Below, one piece after another: positions 1 to 10,411 of a stretch of DNA of 64,000 nucleotides. The number at the start of each line of letters is the position of its first letter. Position 1 is the stretch's first letter. The DNA is taken from NCBI GenBank assembly GCA_022822185.1, contig JAJECE010000061.1, positions 1 to 64,000 of the forward strand. Direction: 5' to 3'. Below the pieces are notes generated by a model. The model made no database searches. It saw nothing but the letters and a program-made list of their open reading frames with translations, and was not told the DNA's origin. A program made the position numbers and the translations under genes. Source of the DNA: Rhodothermales bacterium. Its GTDB lineage: Bacteria; Bacteroidota; Rhodothermia; Rhodothermales; Bin80.

Positions 1-2
1 GG

Positions 3-914
3 GTCGCCGCGGGAAGAATTCGGTTCACGGCAGGTCACGATGCCGGCAGTTTCTTTCGCTCCGGAGGGTGGGGTGGATTTGGGATCAGGGAACCGTCTCT
101 GGTGGTCTTTATGGAGTCACTTGAAGAGGGCAGGCTGCTGCCTCGGATGGCCTCGGCAATGTCTGTACCGGTTTGTGAACTGGGCCAACTTGGCAGACGA
201 GGGTTTTTAGACCGGGACATTAATGGGAGAACCCGTAGTGGAGAAGTTCGCGGTCCCCTGGATATTGAGGCACTGACCCCGTCACCGGAATATCCAGTGT
301 TATGGGGACACGACACATGGCGTGAGCGTCAGTTGATCGTGGCACCGGATTCGCAGGGGCGAAGCCGGGAAGGCTACCGGAAACAGGCCGCAGAACTCTG
401 GCGGAATGGCGCATCCCGGCTGCATTTTAATCGCGATTTTGGGCTTGCATCACAGGCACTGGCCGCGTGCCTGACCGAAAAACCGTGTATTGGCGGAACA
501 GCCTGGCCAAGTTTGATCACCAGAGAGCAGTGGGAGATCCCACTGGTTCTCTGGGCCAACACAACCATTGGGCTGATCTCTTTCTGGTGGGCAGGAACAC
601 GTCAGCAACTTGGACGCTCCCGATTAACGATCTCCCGACTTCCTGAACTCTTCTCTCTGGATGCCAGACAGTTTACCAAAGAACAACTTGATCAGTGCAG
701 GAAAATGTTTGACGACTTTCGAGGCAGAAATTTCCTGCCCGCCAATGAAGCCTACCGGGATGAGGTGCGCATGGCACTGGATCGGGCCGTATTGGTGGAT
801 CTTCTGGGGTTGGAGGGGCAGTTGCTGGATCATCTCACAATCCTGCGCGAACAGTGGTGCAATGAGCCCAGTGTGCATGGGGGAAAGACATTGAAGCCCG
901 AAGTTGACCGTTAA
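3..914 (+). CDS. C-terminal part of a large protein, possibly an N6-adenine DNA methylase / restriction-type protein; 5' end outside window
   Basis: Frame of the 102..914 ORF is open back to base 3 (VAAGRIRFTAGHDAGSFFRSGGWGGFGIREPSLVVFM...), so it is truncated by the window edge. The segment HFNRDFGLASQALAACLTEKPCIGGTAWPSL...LVLWANTTIGLISFWWAGTRQQLGRSRLTISRLPEL resembles the target-recognition/C-terminal region of Eco57I/PglX-like methylases. Confidence 0.5.
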   Translation, partial: VAAGRIRFTAGHDAGSFFRSGGWGGFGIREPSLVVFMESLEEGRLLPRMASAMSVPVCELGQLGRRGFLDRDINGRTRSGEVRGPLDIEALTPSPEYPVLWGHDTWRERQLIVAPDSQGRSREGYRKQAAELWRNGASRLHFNRDFGLASQALAACLTEKPCIGGTAWPSLITREQWEIPLVLWANTTIGLISFWWAGTRQQLGRSRLTISRLPELFSLDARQFTKEQLDQCRKMFDDFRGRNFLPANEAYRDEVRMALDRAVLVDLLGLEGQLLDHLTILREQWCNEPSVHGGKTLKPEVDR

Positions 915-969
915 ACTCATAATCTGTATAAGTGGAACCATCTCTCAATTCTCGGATAAATACGTTCAG

Positions 970-2148
970 ATGAACAGAAAGCAGCAGGGGATCTGTCTGA
1001 TTGGATCCACCGGATCCATTGGTACGCAATGTCTGGACATTGTCCGCAGAAACCCGGAACGACTAAGTGTGGCCGCGCTCTGTGCAAACCGGAATGTAGA
1101 CCTGCTGGCCAGACAGGCACTGGAGTTTTTGCCGCATGCAGTTGCGATGGCCGATCCGTCCAGAGCGGAGGCACTTCAATGCGAACTGGACGGGACAGGA
1201 ATTCAGGTACTCGGCGGAAATCATGGCGTATGCGAATGTGCAGCGATGCCGGAGGCAGACATTGTTCTGGGGGCTGCCACAGGAGTTGCGGGACTGAAGC
1301 CCGTCCTGTCGGCACTCTCGGCGGGAAAAATCTTAGCGCTCGCCAACAAGGAAACACTCGTTGCTGCCGGGTCGCTTACTATGGAAACGGCCAGAAAACA
1401 TAATGCCAGGATCATTCCGGTAGATAGCGAGCATTCTGCCGTATTTCAATGTCTGGAAGAGGGGGGAGCCCGGAATGTGGAGAAAATTCTTCTGACTGCA
1501 TCCGGAGGCCCCTTCAGAAATATGGACCGCGCAGATTTTGAGCGGGTTACTCCAGCGCAGGCACTCCGGCATCCGAACTGGGACATGGGGCCGAAAGTAA
1601 CCATTGATTCGTCTACGATGATGAACAAGGGACTGGAGGTGATTGAAGCCTACTGGCTGTTTGGGGTGACCGAACAGCAGATAGAGGTCGTTGTACATCC
1701 GCAGTCCATTATCCATTCCATGGTCCTGTTCCGGGATGGGTCGGTAAAAGCACAACTCAGTCTGCCGGATATGCGGCTGCCGATTCAGTACGCACTCAGC
1801 TACCCGGACAGGTGGCCCTTCCCTGAAGGGCGTATTGACTGGACAAGTTCGCAGTCGCTGGACTTCCATCCACCCGACCTGAAAAGATTCCCATGCCTGC
1901 GTCTGGCCATGGAGGCATTGGCGGCGGGAGGGAATGCATCTGCGGTTCTGAATGCGGCCAATGAAGCGGCCGTGGATCTTTTTTTGAAAGAAAAACTCAG
2001 TTTCATGGAGATCCCCCATCGGATCGAAAAGGCGCTCAGTGCACTGTCTGGCCCCGTTTTGAACACATACGAGGAGGTGCTGGAGATTGATCATCGCACC
2101 CGAAGGCATGTATTAGAGGCAGTCAGACGGAACACCTGCACGCTGTGA
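970..2148 (+). CDS. dxr: 1-deoxy-D-xylulose 5-phosphate reductoisomerase
   Basis: N-terminal GSTGSIGTQCLDIVRRNPERL, LANKETLVAAG, PVDSEHSAVFQCL, TIDSSTMMNKGLEVIEA; ATG at 970 preferred over the 904 extension. Confidence 0.97.
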   Translation: MNRKQQGICLIGSTGSIGTQCLDIVRRNPERLSVAALCANRNVDLLARQALEFLPHAVAMADPSRAEALQCELDGTGIQVLGGNHGVCECAAMPEADIVLGAATGVAGLKPVLSALSAGKILALANKETLVAAGSLTMETARKHNARIIPVDSEHSAVFQCLEEGGARNVEKILLTASGGPFRNMDRADFERVTPAQALRHPNWDMGPKVTIDSSTMMNKGLEVIEAYWLFGVTEQQIEVVVHPQSIIHSMVLFRDGSVKAQLSLPDMRLPIQYALSYPDRWPFPEGRIDWTSSQSLDFHPPDLKRFPCLRLAMEALAAGGNASAVLNAANEAAVDLFLKEKLSFMEIPHRIEKALSALSGPVLNTYEEVLEIDHRTRRHVLEAVRRNTCTL

Positions 2149-2174
2149 AGTATACCGTACCCAAACAAAAATAG

Positions 2175-3605
2175 TTGGTGCTTCCTGTGAGTATTCTCTG
2201 GATTCTTTTCACGTTTATTCCTGCCCTGATGATTCTCGTGTTTGTACACGAACTGGGGCATTTCTGGGCCGCACGCCTGTTCGGCATGCGAGTCGACCGC
2301 TTTTCGATCGGGTTTCCTCCGAATATCTTGAAGAAACGATTCGGGCAGACCGAGTATGTTCTTGGGCTGACCCCGCTTGGAGGGTATGTTAAAATTGCCG
2401 GTATGGTGGACGAGAGTCTGGATACCGATTTTAAGGATGAAGAGCCGCAACCTGATGAATTTCGGTCAAAGCCGCTCTGGCAGCGCATGATTGTCATCAG
2501 TGCCGGTGTGATCATGAACATGATTCTGGCCCTCGTCATCTTCTTTGCGCTTACCTGGGGATTTGGGGGCAGCCGTATTGCGCATACCGAAGACGGATCT
2601 ATGTTTGTTGCCGACAGTTCGGTGGCCGAGGTTGATATCGGGATGCAGACCGGGGACCGCCTGCTCACCATCGGGAACCACACCTATGTGCCGGGTGGAG
2701 ACCCGGTCCCTTTGAACTCGCTTCTGGCCGATGATCTCACATTTGAAGTGGAGAGGGAGGGTCAAATCCTGACCCTTCCTGCCCCGGAAAACCTGATGAC
2801 CCGAATCCAGGAGTTACCCGAAGGCGGTCTCTATGGACTGGGAATCTATACATGGCCTAGTACGCTTGGATCTACTGCCGAGGGAATGCCTGCGGATGCA
2901 GCAGGATTACAGGCAGGTGACCGAATTACCGCCGTGAACGGCACCCCCGTAAAGTACTGGCTGGAACTGGTCGATCATATTGGAAGATCCAACGGCGATT
3001 CGCTTCTGGTGACCTGGGAGCGCATGGAGGAGCAGGGTACGGCCCTGCATGAGGCCATCGTGGTACCCGTCATGAATCCGAAATGTGATTATGTAATCGG
3101 GATTGGATTTCCGCAGACACAGATCCGTTATGGCCCGGTCAGATCTGCGGAGATCGGACTGTTCGATACCTGGGACAACACCAAGACCATCGTCATCAGT
3201 CTATGGCGGATCGTCGCAGGCAAGGAGAGTGTGCGGGATAATCTGGGCGGACCGGTGATGGTTGCGAATGTGATTGGAGATGCGGCAAGTAGCGGAATAC
3301 GTCCATTTTGGTATATCGTGGCTGTGCTGTCCATTACGCTGGCAATCGTAAATATTCTGCCCATCCCGGTGTTGGATGGCGGACATTTAATGTTCCTCTT
3401 CTATGAATTGATTGTGCGCAGGGAGCCCCCGCTGAAGGTACGAATCTTTTTGCAGCAGGCCGGAATGATTCTACTGCTGGTCTTGATGGCGTTCCTGATT
3501 ACGAATGATGTGATCCGTGCGATCACCAATTCCGATGAAGAGGAAGTCCGTGATGTGGAGCCTGTGGTCTGCCAGATGGATGAAACTGAAGCCGAAGCGG
3601 AGTAA
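2175..3605 (+). CDS. rseP: RIP metalloprotease RseP (site-2 protease, M50, PDZ domain)
   Basis: HELGH zinc motif in FVHELGHFWAARLFGMRVDRFSIGFPPNI; C-terminal NILPIPVLDGGHLMFLFYE. Confidence 0.95.
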   Translation: MVLPVSILWILFTFIPALMILVFVHELGHFWAARLFGMRVDRFSIGFPPNILKKRFGQTEYVLGLTPLGGYVKIAGMVDESLDTDFKDEEPQPDEFRSKPLWQRMIVISAGVIMNMILALVIFFALTWGFGGSRIAHTEDGSMFVADSSVAEVDIGMQTGDRLLTIGNHTYVPGGDPVPLNSLLADDLTFEVEREGQILTLPAPENLMTRIQELPEGGLYGLGIYTWPSTLGSTAEGMPADAAGLQAGDRITAVNGTPVKYWLELVDHIGRSNGDSLLVTWERMEEQGTALHEAIVVPVMNPKCDYVIGIGFPQTQIRYGPVRSAEIGLFDTWDNTKTIVISLWRIVAGKESVRDNLGGPVMVANVIGDAASSGIRPFWYIVAVLSITLAIVNILPIPVLDGGHLMFLFYELIVRREPPLKVRIFLQQAGMILLLVLMAFLITNDVIRAITNSDEEEVRDVEPVVCQMDETEAEAE

Positions 3606-3741
3606 TAGATCCCCCAATGAATTTGTACTAACGGGCGGGTTCTTTTCGTTTGTACACGGATGCAGAAACAAGTTCTCCATTAAAGGAGTTCTATGGGTCT
3701 GCGCTACAATACTCTCATCTCCATTCTGATTGAAAACCGTG

Positions 3742-6246
3742 ATGCGCATCATATTTCCGCTATTTATTACATTGGTCGGCGCGAATGCCGTAATGGCTCA
3801 GGGGCTTTCTGGAAGCACGCTGGCCAGCAGCCGTTCTTATGCCCCCGAAGAACTTGAGATTATGGGAATCTCGGTCGCGGGGGTGGAGACGGAGACGATG
3901 CAGAGTTTCGCAATCCGCAGCAGTGGACTGGCCGTTGGACAGACTCTGGTCCTGCCGGGAGATCCTGCGATTTCGGAGGCGATACGGAATATCTATCGCC
4001 TGCGCGTGTTCTCGGATGTCAAGATTGTGGAGGAGCGCAGAGTGGACAGCGGGGTATTTCTGGTGATTCATCTCACCGAAGAGCCGCAGTTGGCGGAATT
4101 CACGTTTTCAGGAATCAAAAAGAGGGATCGGCGCAAACTGGAGGACAAGGTGACGCTGTTCAAGGGCACCCGTGTTCGTCCGACAGACCTGGAACGCTCC
4201 AAGCAGGTGATCAAAGACCACTTTGCCGAGAAGGGATATCTTCTGGCGGAGGTGGAGGTGACCCGGACCCCCGGACCCGAAAATACGGTCAACCTTGACT
4301 TTGCCATTGATCGGGGCGAGAAGGTTCGGATCCGGGAGGTGATAGTATCAGGGAACGAAAATATCAGCGGTCGTTCTGTTCGCCGGAAGATGAAAAAAAC
4401 CAAACCCCGGCGCCCGCTCCTCTTCTGGCGCAAGGCCCGCTTTGACCGCATGCAGTATGAAGAGGATAAGGTGAATGTGATCAATCACTTTAACTCGAAG
4501 GGATATTACGATGCGCGTGTGCTGAAAGACTCCGTATGGCTGGATATCTCGGGCGAGAAGCCGGGGATGATTGTATCCATGGAACTGCATGAAGGGCCGC
4601 AGTACCATGTCCGAAATATTGAATGGGAAGGCAATACGATCTATCCAGATGAAGTCCTGTCCTCTGCACTAGGGGTGGAGGCCGGAGATGTGTACAACTC
4701 GGAACGGATCGAGCAAAACCTTCACGGGAACCAGTCCAGCAGTGACGTATCAAGCCTGTACATGAACCGGGGACACATGCTCTTTCGTGTACAGCCGGAG
4801 GTTCGGGTTCTGGAAGGCGATTCGCTGGACCTGTACTATGATCTCTATGAGGGGGATATTTTCAGTTTCGGGGAGATCACCATCGCCGGCAATGATAAGA
4901 CCAAGGAGCATGTGGTGCGCCGGGAGTTGTATACCATCCCCGGACAGACCTTCAGCCGGGAATTGATTCAGGAGACGATCCGCAGGCTGTCCCAGTTGAA
5001 GTACTTTGATCAGGAAAAATTGGGAGCAGGCCCCTCCATTGATCTGGATCAGGAAGAAAAAGAAGTAAACCTGGCCTATAACCTTGAGGAGATCGGCAGT
5101 GATCAGCTGGAGTTGAGCGGTACTTACGGCCGGTGGGGGGTGATTCTGATGCTGCGCTTTGCGTTCAACAATTTCAGTGCGCAGGATTTCTTTAAGGGGA
5201 GTGCCTGGCGGCCGCTGCCGTCGGGAGACGGCCAGCAGCTCTCGGTCAGCCTCCAGACCAGCGGGCGGCAGTATCAGAGTTATTCTCTGGGCTTTACCGA
5301 GCCCTGGCTGCGCGGCCGGCCGACACCGGTGGGCTTCCAGGTGTCGCATTCAAGATTTAGCGGGCTGGGATTCTATGGCTACAGCAGTATCTACGATGAT
5401 GATGACACACGTCAAAGCGATCTCGGATTTGCGAACACCTCTGTCCGCGTCTTTTATGAGCAGCGGCTGCGGTGGCCGGATGATAAATTCAGCACCAGTA
5501 CCTCACTGGGCTATCAGTTCTATTCCAACCGGAACTATACCTCGGCGCTTCCGATTGGACGGAGTCAGCAGGTGACCGTACGTCAGGCGTTATCACGCAG
5601 TTCGGTGGACCATCCGATTTTCCCGACTGCAGGCTCAACATTTCTGCTGTCAGGGGAGCTGGCATTGCCGGTATCGGACTTTATCCAGTACCATAAATGG
5701 AAGCTCAGCACCTCCTGGAACGTGCCGATTCTGCGTAAGCTGACCACAAGCTTCTCTGCCGACTTTGGCTATATCGGCTCACTCACCGGCGGGGATGTTC
5801 TCTTTGAGCGCTATGTGGTTGGCGGATCCCCCTTTGATCATCAGGGATACCGGAATAATTTTGGAAAAGACATTATCTATATGCGGGGATATCCCGCCCG
5901 GGTGCTTGGCCCGCGTCGAGGAAATGAAGCCGTGGGAGGTCGTGTGCTGAACAAGTTTGCGTCGGAATTGCGGCTGCTTGCCGTTCAGACCCCGCAACTC
6001 ACCGCTGCGCCGTATCTTTTCATGGATGCGGCCAATACCTGGGATACATTTGAGACGTATAACCCGGGGCAGCTGTATCGTTCGGCCGGGGTAGGTGCGC
6101 GCTTATTCCTGCCAATCCTGGGTATGCTGGAAATTGCCTATGGGTATAACTTTGATGAGTTTGCTCCCATTTCCGGTCAGCGTTCGAATCATGACGGTTC
6201 ACGGAAGTGGTTCTTCCAGTTTACGCTTGGCCAGGGATTTAACTAG
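3742..6246 (+). CDS. bamA: Outer membrane protein assembly factor BamA (POTRA repeats plus beta-barrel)
   Basis: Repeated POTRA-like segments (IREVIVSGNENISGRSVRRKMK), barrel with VGGSPFDHQGYRNNFGKDIIYMRGYPARVLGP and terminal FQFTLGQGFN; downstream of rseP and upstream of skp. Confidence 0.93.
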   Translation: MRIIFPLFITLVGANAVMAQGLSGSTLASSRSYAPEELEIMGISVAGVETETMQSFAIRSSGLAVGQTLVLPGDPAISEAIRNIYRLRVFSDVKIVEERRVDSGVFLVIHLTEEPQLAEFTFSGIKKRDRRKLEDKVTLFKGTRVRPTDLERSKQVIKDHFAEKGYLLAEVEVTRTPGPENTVNLDFAIDRGEKVRIREVIVSGNENISGRSVRRKMKKTKPRRPLLFWRKARFDRMQYEEDKVNVINHFNSKGYYDARVLKDSVWLDISGEKPGMIVSMELHEGPQYHVRNIEWEGNTIYPDEVLSSALGVEAGDVYNSERIEQNLHGNQSSSDVSSLYMNRGHMLFRVQPEVRVLEGDSLDLYYDLYEGDIFSFGEITIAGNDKTKEHVVRRELYTIPGQTFSRELIQETIRRLSQLKYFDQEKLGAGPSIDLDQEEKEVNLAYNLEEIGSDQLELSGTYGRWGVILMLRFAFNNFSAQDFFKGSAWRPLPSGDGQQLSVSLQTSGRQYQSYSLGFTEPWLRGRPTPVGFQVSHSRFSGLGFYGYSSIYDDDDTRQSDLGFANTSVRVFYEQRLRWPDDKFSTSTSLGYQFYSNRNYTSALPIGRSQQVTVRQALSRSSVDHPIFPTAGSTFLLSGELALPVSDFIQYHKWKLSTSWNVPILRKLTTSFSADFGYIGSLTGGDVLFERYVVGGSPFDHQGYRNNFGKDIIYMRGYPARVLGPRRGNEAVGGRVLNKFASELRLLAVQTPQLTAAPYLFMDAANTWDTFETYNPGQLYRSAGVGARLFLPILGMLEIAYGYNFDEFAPISGQRSNHDGSRKWFFQFTLGQGFN

Positions 6247-6270
6247 ATCTTCGGACAAATTTTTGCACGT

Positions 6271-6810
6271 ATGAGAACGTTTTTCATTTTCGGGATGCTT
6301 TTTGTGTGGACTGCTCTGGCGGCGGCTGCACAGCACAAGATTGCTTATGTGGATTCGGATTTGATTTATGAAAATTACCCGGAGTTCTCCACGGCGCAGC
6401 AGTCTCTAGACCGGGTCGCCGAGCAGTGGGAACAGGAACTCTCGGAGCGGCAGGATCGCTTAGACGAGATGTTTGAGGAGTATCAGGCCCGAGAACTGTT
6501 GTATACGGCCGAATCACGGCAGCAGAAACAAAACGAAATCATTGCCGCCGAAGAAGAGCTTGAACGCATGCGGCGGCAGTATTTTGGGCCGGAAGGCCAG
6601 TTATTTGAGCAGCAGCAGCAGATTCTGCGTCCGATCCAGGAAAAAGTTCTGATCGCGATTGAGGAGGTGGCCGAGGCGGAGGGCTACGATTATGTATTTG
6701 ACCGGGGGGGCGATTTTGTTTTTTTGTACACCAATGAAAGGCTCGACATTACAGACCTCGTTCTTGAGGAGTTGGGCATTGACATTACCCGCACCACTTT
6801 GGGGCGGTAA
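6271..6810 (+). CDS. OmpH/Skp family periplasmic chaperone (copy 1)
   Basis: Signal peptide, KIAYVDSDLIYENYPEFSTAQQSLDRVAEQWEQEL, coiled-coil, VLIAIEEVAEAEGYDYVFDRGG. Confidence 0.9.
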   Translation: MRTFFIFGMLFVWTALAAAAQHKIAYVDSDLIYENYPEFSTAQQSLDRVAEQWEQELSERQDRLDEMFEEYQARELLYTAESRQQKQNEIIAAEEELERMRRQYFGPEGQLFEQQQQILRPIQEKVLIAIEEVAEAEGYDYVFDRGGDFVFLYTNERLDITDLVLEELGIDITRTTLGR

Positions 6811-6837
6811 GCTTCACACTTTAACTTCATTAATTCT

Positions 6838-7425
6838 ATGCGACTCTTTTCGCTTCAACACAGTGCAGGATTTTTTCTCGCTGTTTTCTTTTTCGGCTTT
6901 GCAACCGCTTTGCAGGCACAACAGCTTCCGGCGCTGCGGATTGGCTATACGGATCACGAAGTATTGATCTCCAATATGCCCCAGACTCGTACGATCCAGG
7001 AGGAATTACAGGCGGAACTCGAAAGCGGGCAGCGGATTCTGCAAAGTATGCAGGAGGATCTCGCCGGCAAGGTGGATCGTTATCAAAAGCAGCAGGCGCT
7101 CTTATCGGAGGAGCGCAGGCAGGAGCGTCAGCAGGAACTGATTGGTCTGGAAGAGGAACTGCGTAACAAGGCCGGCGAATTAGAACAGGATCTGGTGCAG
7201 CGTGAACTGGATCTCATGGGGCCGATCTATCAGCAGGTCGATACCGCAATTCAGACGATTGCGGCAGAAAAAGACCTTGACCTTGTACTTCGCACCCAGG
7301 CAGGCCCGGCACAGCCGATCCTGCTCTATGCAAACGAGGACCGGATCGTAGATATCACGCTTGAGGTTGCCCGGGAACTGGGGATTGATGTGGATGCGGC
7401 GATGCAGTCTGCCGGCAGCCAGTAA
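6838..7425 (+). CDS. OmpH/Skp family periplasmic chaperone (copy 2)
   Basis: Signal peptide, [42 protein letters not shown], coiled-coil, [16 protein letters not shown]. Confidence 0.88.
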   Translation: MRLFSLQHSAGFFLAVFFFGFATALQAQQLPALRIGYTDHEVLISNMPQTRTIQEELQAELESGQRILQSMQEDLAGKVDRYQKQQALLSEERRQERQQELIGLEEELRNKAGELEQDLVQRELDLMGPIYQQVDTAIQTIAAEKDLDLVLRTQAGPAQPILLYANEDRIVDITLEVARELGIDVDAAMQSAGSQ

Positions 7426-7469
7426 GATCTCTGTTCATATCGCCTTCAACGAAATCAACCATTACTTTC

Positions 7470-8276
7470 ATGGAAGGCGTTAGGCGGGTTACGACCCAGA
7501 CGTTCCGCCAGATGAAGGCCGCCGGCAGCCCGATTGCTGTGCTGACCGCGTACGATTATACGATGGCGCGTATACTGGACGGTGCCGGCGTGGATGCACT
7601 TCTGGTTGGCGACTCTGCGTCCAATGTCGTGGCCGGCCACGAGACGACCCTTCCTATCACACTGGAGCATATGATCTATCATGCGCAGTGTGTCGTTCGC
7701 GCGGTAAAGCGGGCGCTTGTCATTGTGGATCTGCCATTTGGCACCTATCAGGGCAACAGTAAGGAAGCATTGATCTCCTCTATTCGTGTAATGAAGGAAG
7801 CCGGTGCCCATGCAGTCAAGATTGAAGGGGGTGTGGCTGTTGTCTCAGCCATTGAGCGCATCCTTGAGGCGGGAATCCCGGTTATGGGGCATCTGGGGTT
7901 AACCCCGCAGAGTATTTATCGTTTTGGGACGTACAAGGTGCGTGCCCAGGATCCTGTAGAAGCTGATCAACTCCAGGAGGATGCATTTGCACTTGAAAAA
8001 GCCGGATGCTTTGCGATTGTGCTGGAGAAGATTCCTGCAAAACTTGCTGAGAAAATTTCCGCATCACTGCGGATCCCGACGATTGGGATCGGGGCGGGAA
8101 ATGCGTGTGATGGCCAGGTGCTGGTGACACATGATGCATTGGGATTGAACAATGATTTTCATCCACGGTTTGTCCGGCATTATGTGAATCTGACCGAGTC
8201 TATTTCGGAGGCTGTCCGGGGATATGTGGCGGATGTGCGCAGCCGCTCTTTTCCGTCATCGGAGGAAAGTTATTAA
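7470..8276 (+). CDS. panB: 3-methyl-2-oxobutanoate hydroxymethyltransferase
   Basis: [84 protein letters not shown]. Confidence 0.97.
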   Translation: MEGVRRVTTQTFRQMKAAGSPIAVLTAYDYTMARILDGAGVDALLVGDSASNVVAGHETTLPITLEHMIYHAQCVVRAVKRALVIVDLPFGTYQGNSKEALISSIRVMKEAGAHAVKIEGGVAVVSAIERILEAGIPVMGHLGLTPQSIYRFGTYKVRAQDPVEADQLQEDAFALEKAGCFAIVLEKIPAKLAEKISASLRIPTIGIGAGNACDGQVLVTHDALGLNNDFHPRFVRHYVNLTESISEAVRGYVADVRSRSFPSSEESY

Positions 8277-8311
8277 TTTATTTCGCCGTATCAAGTACGA
8301 AACAAACGAAC

Positions 8312-9112
8312 ATGATTAGTTCTCGCCGCCGCCCGCTCATTCTGGTCACGAATGACGATGGGATTCATGCACCCGGTATCCGCGCTTTAACGAAAGCGAT
8401 GGACGAGGTGGGGGATGTGGTGGTTGTGGCCCCCGTGGATGATCAGACTGCGGTGGGGCATTCCATTACCCTGGATGAGCCTCTTCGGGTGGAGGCCCAT
8501 AATTTTGGGGGTGACCTGAGTCATGTACGGGCATTAGGAATTACGGGAACGCCCTGTGACTGTATGAAACTGGCATTGCACGAGTTACTGCACCGTAAGC
8601 CGGACTTAGCCGTCAGCGGAATCAACCGGGGGTCCAACATTGCGATTAACGTGATCTATTCGGGCACGATCAGTGCTGCAACGGAGTCATCTGTGAACGG
8701 GATTGACTCCATTGCCTTCAGCCTTGATTCAAAGGATTCCGATGCGGATTACTCCCCCGCCGGCAGTTATGCCAAGGTGATTGCCCAGAAAGTGCTCCGA
8801 AGCCAGCTCCCCCGGGGCGTGGTTCTCAGTGCAAACATCCCTAATCTTCCACATCATGAGATCCGAGGGATCCGGGTTGCCCGTCAGGCCCGCTCAAGAT
8901 GGGAGGAGGGATTTGTCGGGCGTACGGATCCATCCAACCGGTCTTATTACTGGTATCGCGGTATGATGAATGTATTGGACAAGGGAGATGACACCGATAC
9001 CGGGGCACTGGAGGATGGGTATGTATCGGTGACACCGCTCCAGTACGACCGCACGGCCCACGGATGCATCAATGTACTCAAGACTTGGCGCTGGTCTGAG
9101 CAGTTGGACTAA
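8312..9112 (+). CDS. surE: 5'/3'-nucleotidase SurE
   Basis: ILVTNDDGIHAPGIRAL, VSGINRGSNIAINVIYSGTISAATE, YVSVTPLQYDRTAH. Confidence 0.97.
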   Translation: MISSRRRPLILVTNDDGIHAPGIRALTKAMDEVGDVVVVAPVDDQTAVGHSITLDEPLRVEAHNFGGDLSHVRALGITGTPCDCMKLALHELLHRKPDLAVSGINRGSNIAINVIYSGTISAATESSVNGIDSIAFSLDSKDSDADYSPAGSYAKVIAQKVLRSQLPRGVVLSANIPNLPHHEIRGIRVARQARSRWEEGFVGRTDPSNRSYYWYRGMMNVLDKGDDTDTGALEDGYVSVTPLQYDRTAHGCINVLKTWRWSEQLD

Positions 9113-9113
9113 A

Positions 9114-10082
9114 TCAGATCCCCCTGAAATAGCCGCACATCTGATCAAGGGCTACATTCCCGCCGCTCAGAATCACCCCCACCTTCCTCCCTTCCGCCTT
9201 CACGGCGCGGCTCAGCAGTGCGGCCATCCCCAGGGCTCCCGTTGGTTCCACAACGATTTTCATCCGTTCCCACAGCAGCTGCATTGCAGACAGGATCGCC
9301 TTATCGGATACAGTGACGATATCGTGTGCGAGGTCACGGATAATCTGAAAGGGCAGGTGACCGAGTGAGGGGGTGCGGGCACCATCTGCGATGGTATCCG
9401 GATTATGTACCGTATGCAGTGTGCCACTCTTAAAACTGCGCACGGCATCATTGGCGGCTTCGGGTTCAACTCCAATCACCTGGATGGTATGGTGTCCAGA
9501 TCCTTGGACAGCAAGAGCTGCCCCCGACAATAGCCCGCCGCCGCCACAGGGGACCAGAAGTATTTCCAGATCTGAACAATCCTGCAGCAGTTCCCGCGCT
9601 GCGGTTGCCTGGCCCGCGATAATATGCGGGTGATCATACGGGGAAATAACAGGGAGGCCCTGTTCCGCGGCCAACTTTTCAGCCAGTACTTCGCGGCTCA
9701 CTTCGTTACGGTCATAGAGAATGATCTCGGCCCCATATTCAGCGGTAGCGGCTCGTTTTACACACGGAGCATCACGGGGCATGATAATTGTGGGCTGGAT
9801 CCCTAAATGTGCTCCGGCAAGTGCAACGGCCTGGGCATGGTTACCGGAGGAAAACGTAAGGATTTTCCTGTTGGATGCGGGGAGTTGGCTTAAGGTATTG
9901 TAGGCACCCCGGAATTTAAAACTTCCTGATCGCTGAAAATTCTCACACTTAAAATACACGCATGCGCCAAGATGTGCGTCTACGGTTTTGGAGGTGAGCA
10001 CGGGGGTTTTATGGGCAACTCCCTGAAGCCGTTCGGCGGCCGAACGGATCTCGTCAAACCCTATCTGATAGGGTACCGTCAC
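9114..10082 (-). CDS. PLP-dependent threonine ammonia-lyase / serine racemase-like enzyme
   Basis: KTPVLTSKTVDAHLGACVYFKCENFQRSGSFKFRGAYNTL (PLP lysine), SSGNHAQAVALA, VPCGGGGLLSG. Confidence 0.93.
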   Translation of the reverse strand: MTVPYQIGFDEIRSAAERLQGVAHKTPVLTSKTVDAHLGACVYFKCENFQRSGSFKFRGAYNTLSQLPASNRKILTFSSGNHAQAVALAGAHLGIQPTIIMPRDAPCVKRAATAEYGAEIILYDRNEVSREVLAEKLAAEQGLPVISPYDHPHIIAGQATAARELLQDCSDLEILLVPCGGGGLLSGAALAVQGSGHHTIQVIGVEPEAANDAVRSFKSGTLHTVHNPDTIADGARTPSLGHLPFQIIRDLAHDIVTVSDKAILSAMQLLWERMKIVVEPTGALGMAALLSRAVKAEGRKVGVILSGGNVALDQMCGYFRGI

Positions 10083-10411
10083 GGCAGGTCATCCGGGTCT
10101 TGTGAGGAACTCCGTTCGATACCTTCGGACGGCTCACGTTCAACACGTACGGTGACATCGGTCACGAGCGCTGCGATTGCGGCAACGGCGGCAACCATTG
10201 GCGCAAGCAAAACGGCGGCACCGGATCCTACAAGCCCAACATACATGGGAAATTCGGCAAGGGTCCGCCCATCTTTAAGGATCGTAATCCTACGTGCTTT
10301 GCCTTCTCGTGCAAGTTCTTTGACTTTGTCAACCAACTGGGATCCTTCGACTTTGATTTCTTCAAAGCGCTCTCCGAGTCGTTCTCCGATATTACTGTTT
10401 CGTGAGGTCAT
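10079..10411 (-). CDS. DUF4342-like small membrane protein
   Basis: IGERLGERFEEIKVEGSQLVDKVKELAREGKARRITILKDGRTLAEFPMYVGLVGSGAAVLLAPMVAAVAAIAALVTDVTVRVE; overlaps the PLP enzyme start by 4 nt. Confidence 0.75.
   Translation of the reverse strand: MTSRNSNIGERLGERFEEIKVEGSQLVDKVKELAREGKARRITILKDGRTLAEFPMYVGLVGSGAAVLLAPMVAAVAAIAALVTDVTVRVEREPSEGIERSSSQDPDDLP

Noticed and set aside
1333-2109. 258-aa minus-strand ORF antisense to dxr
   Set aside because: Shadow ORF; dxr is unambiguous on the plus strand.
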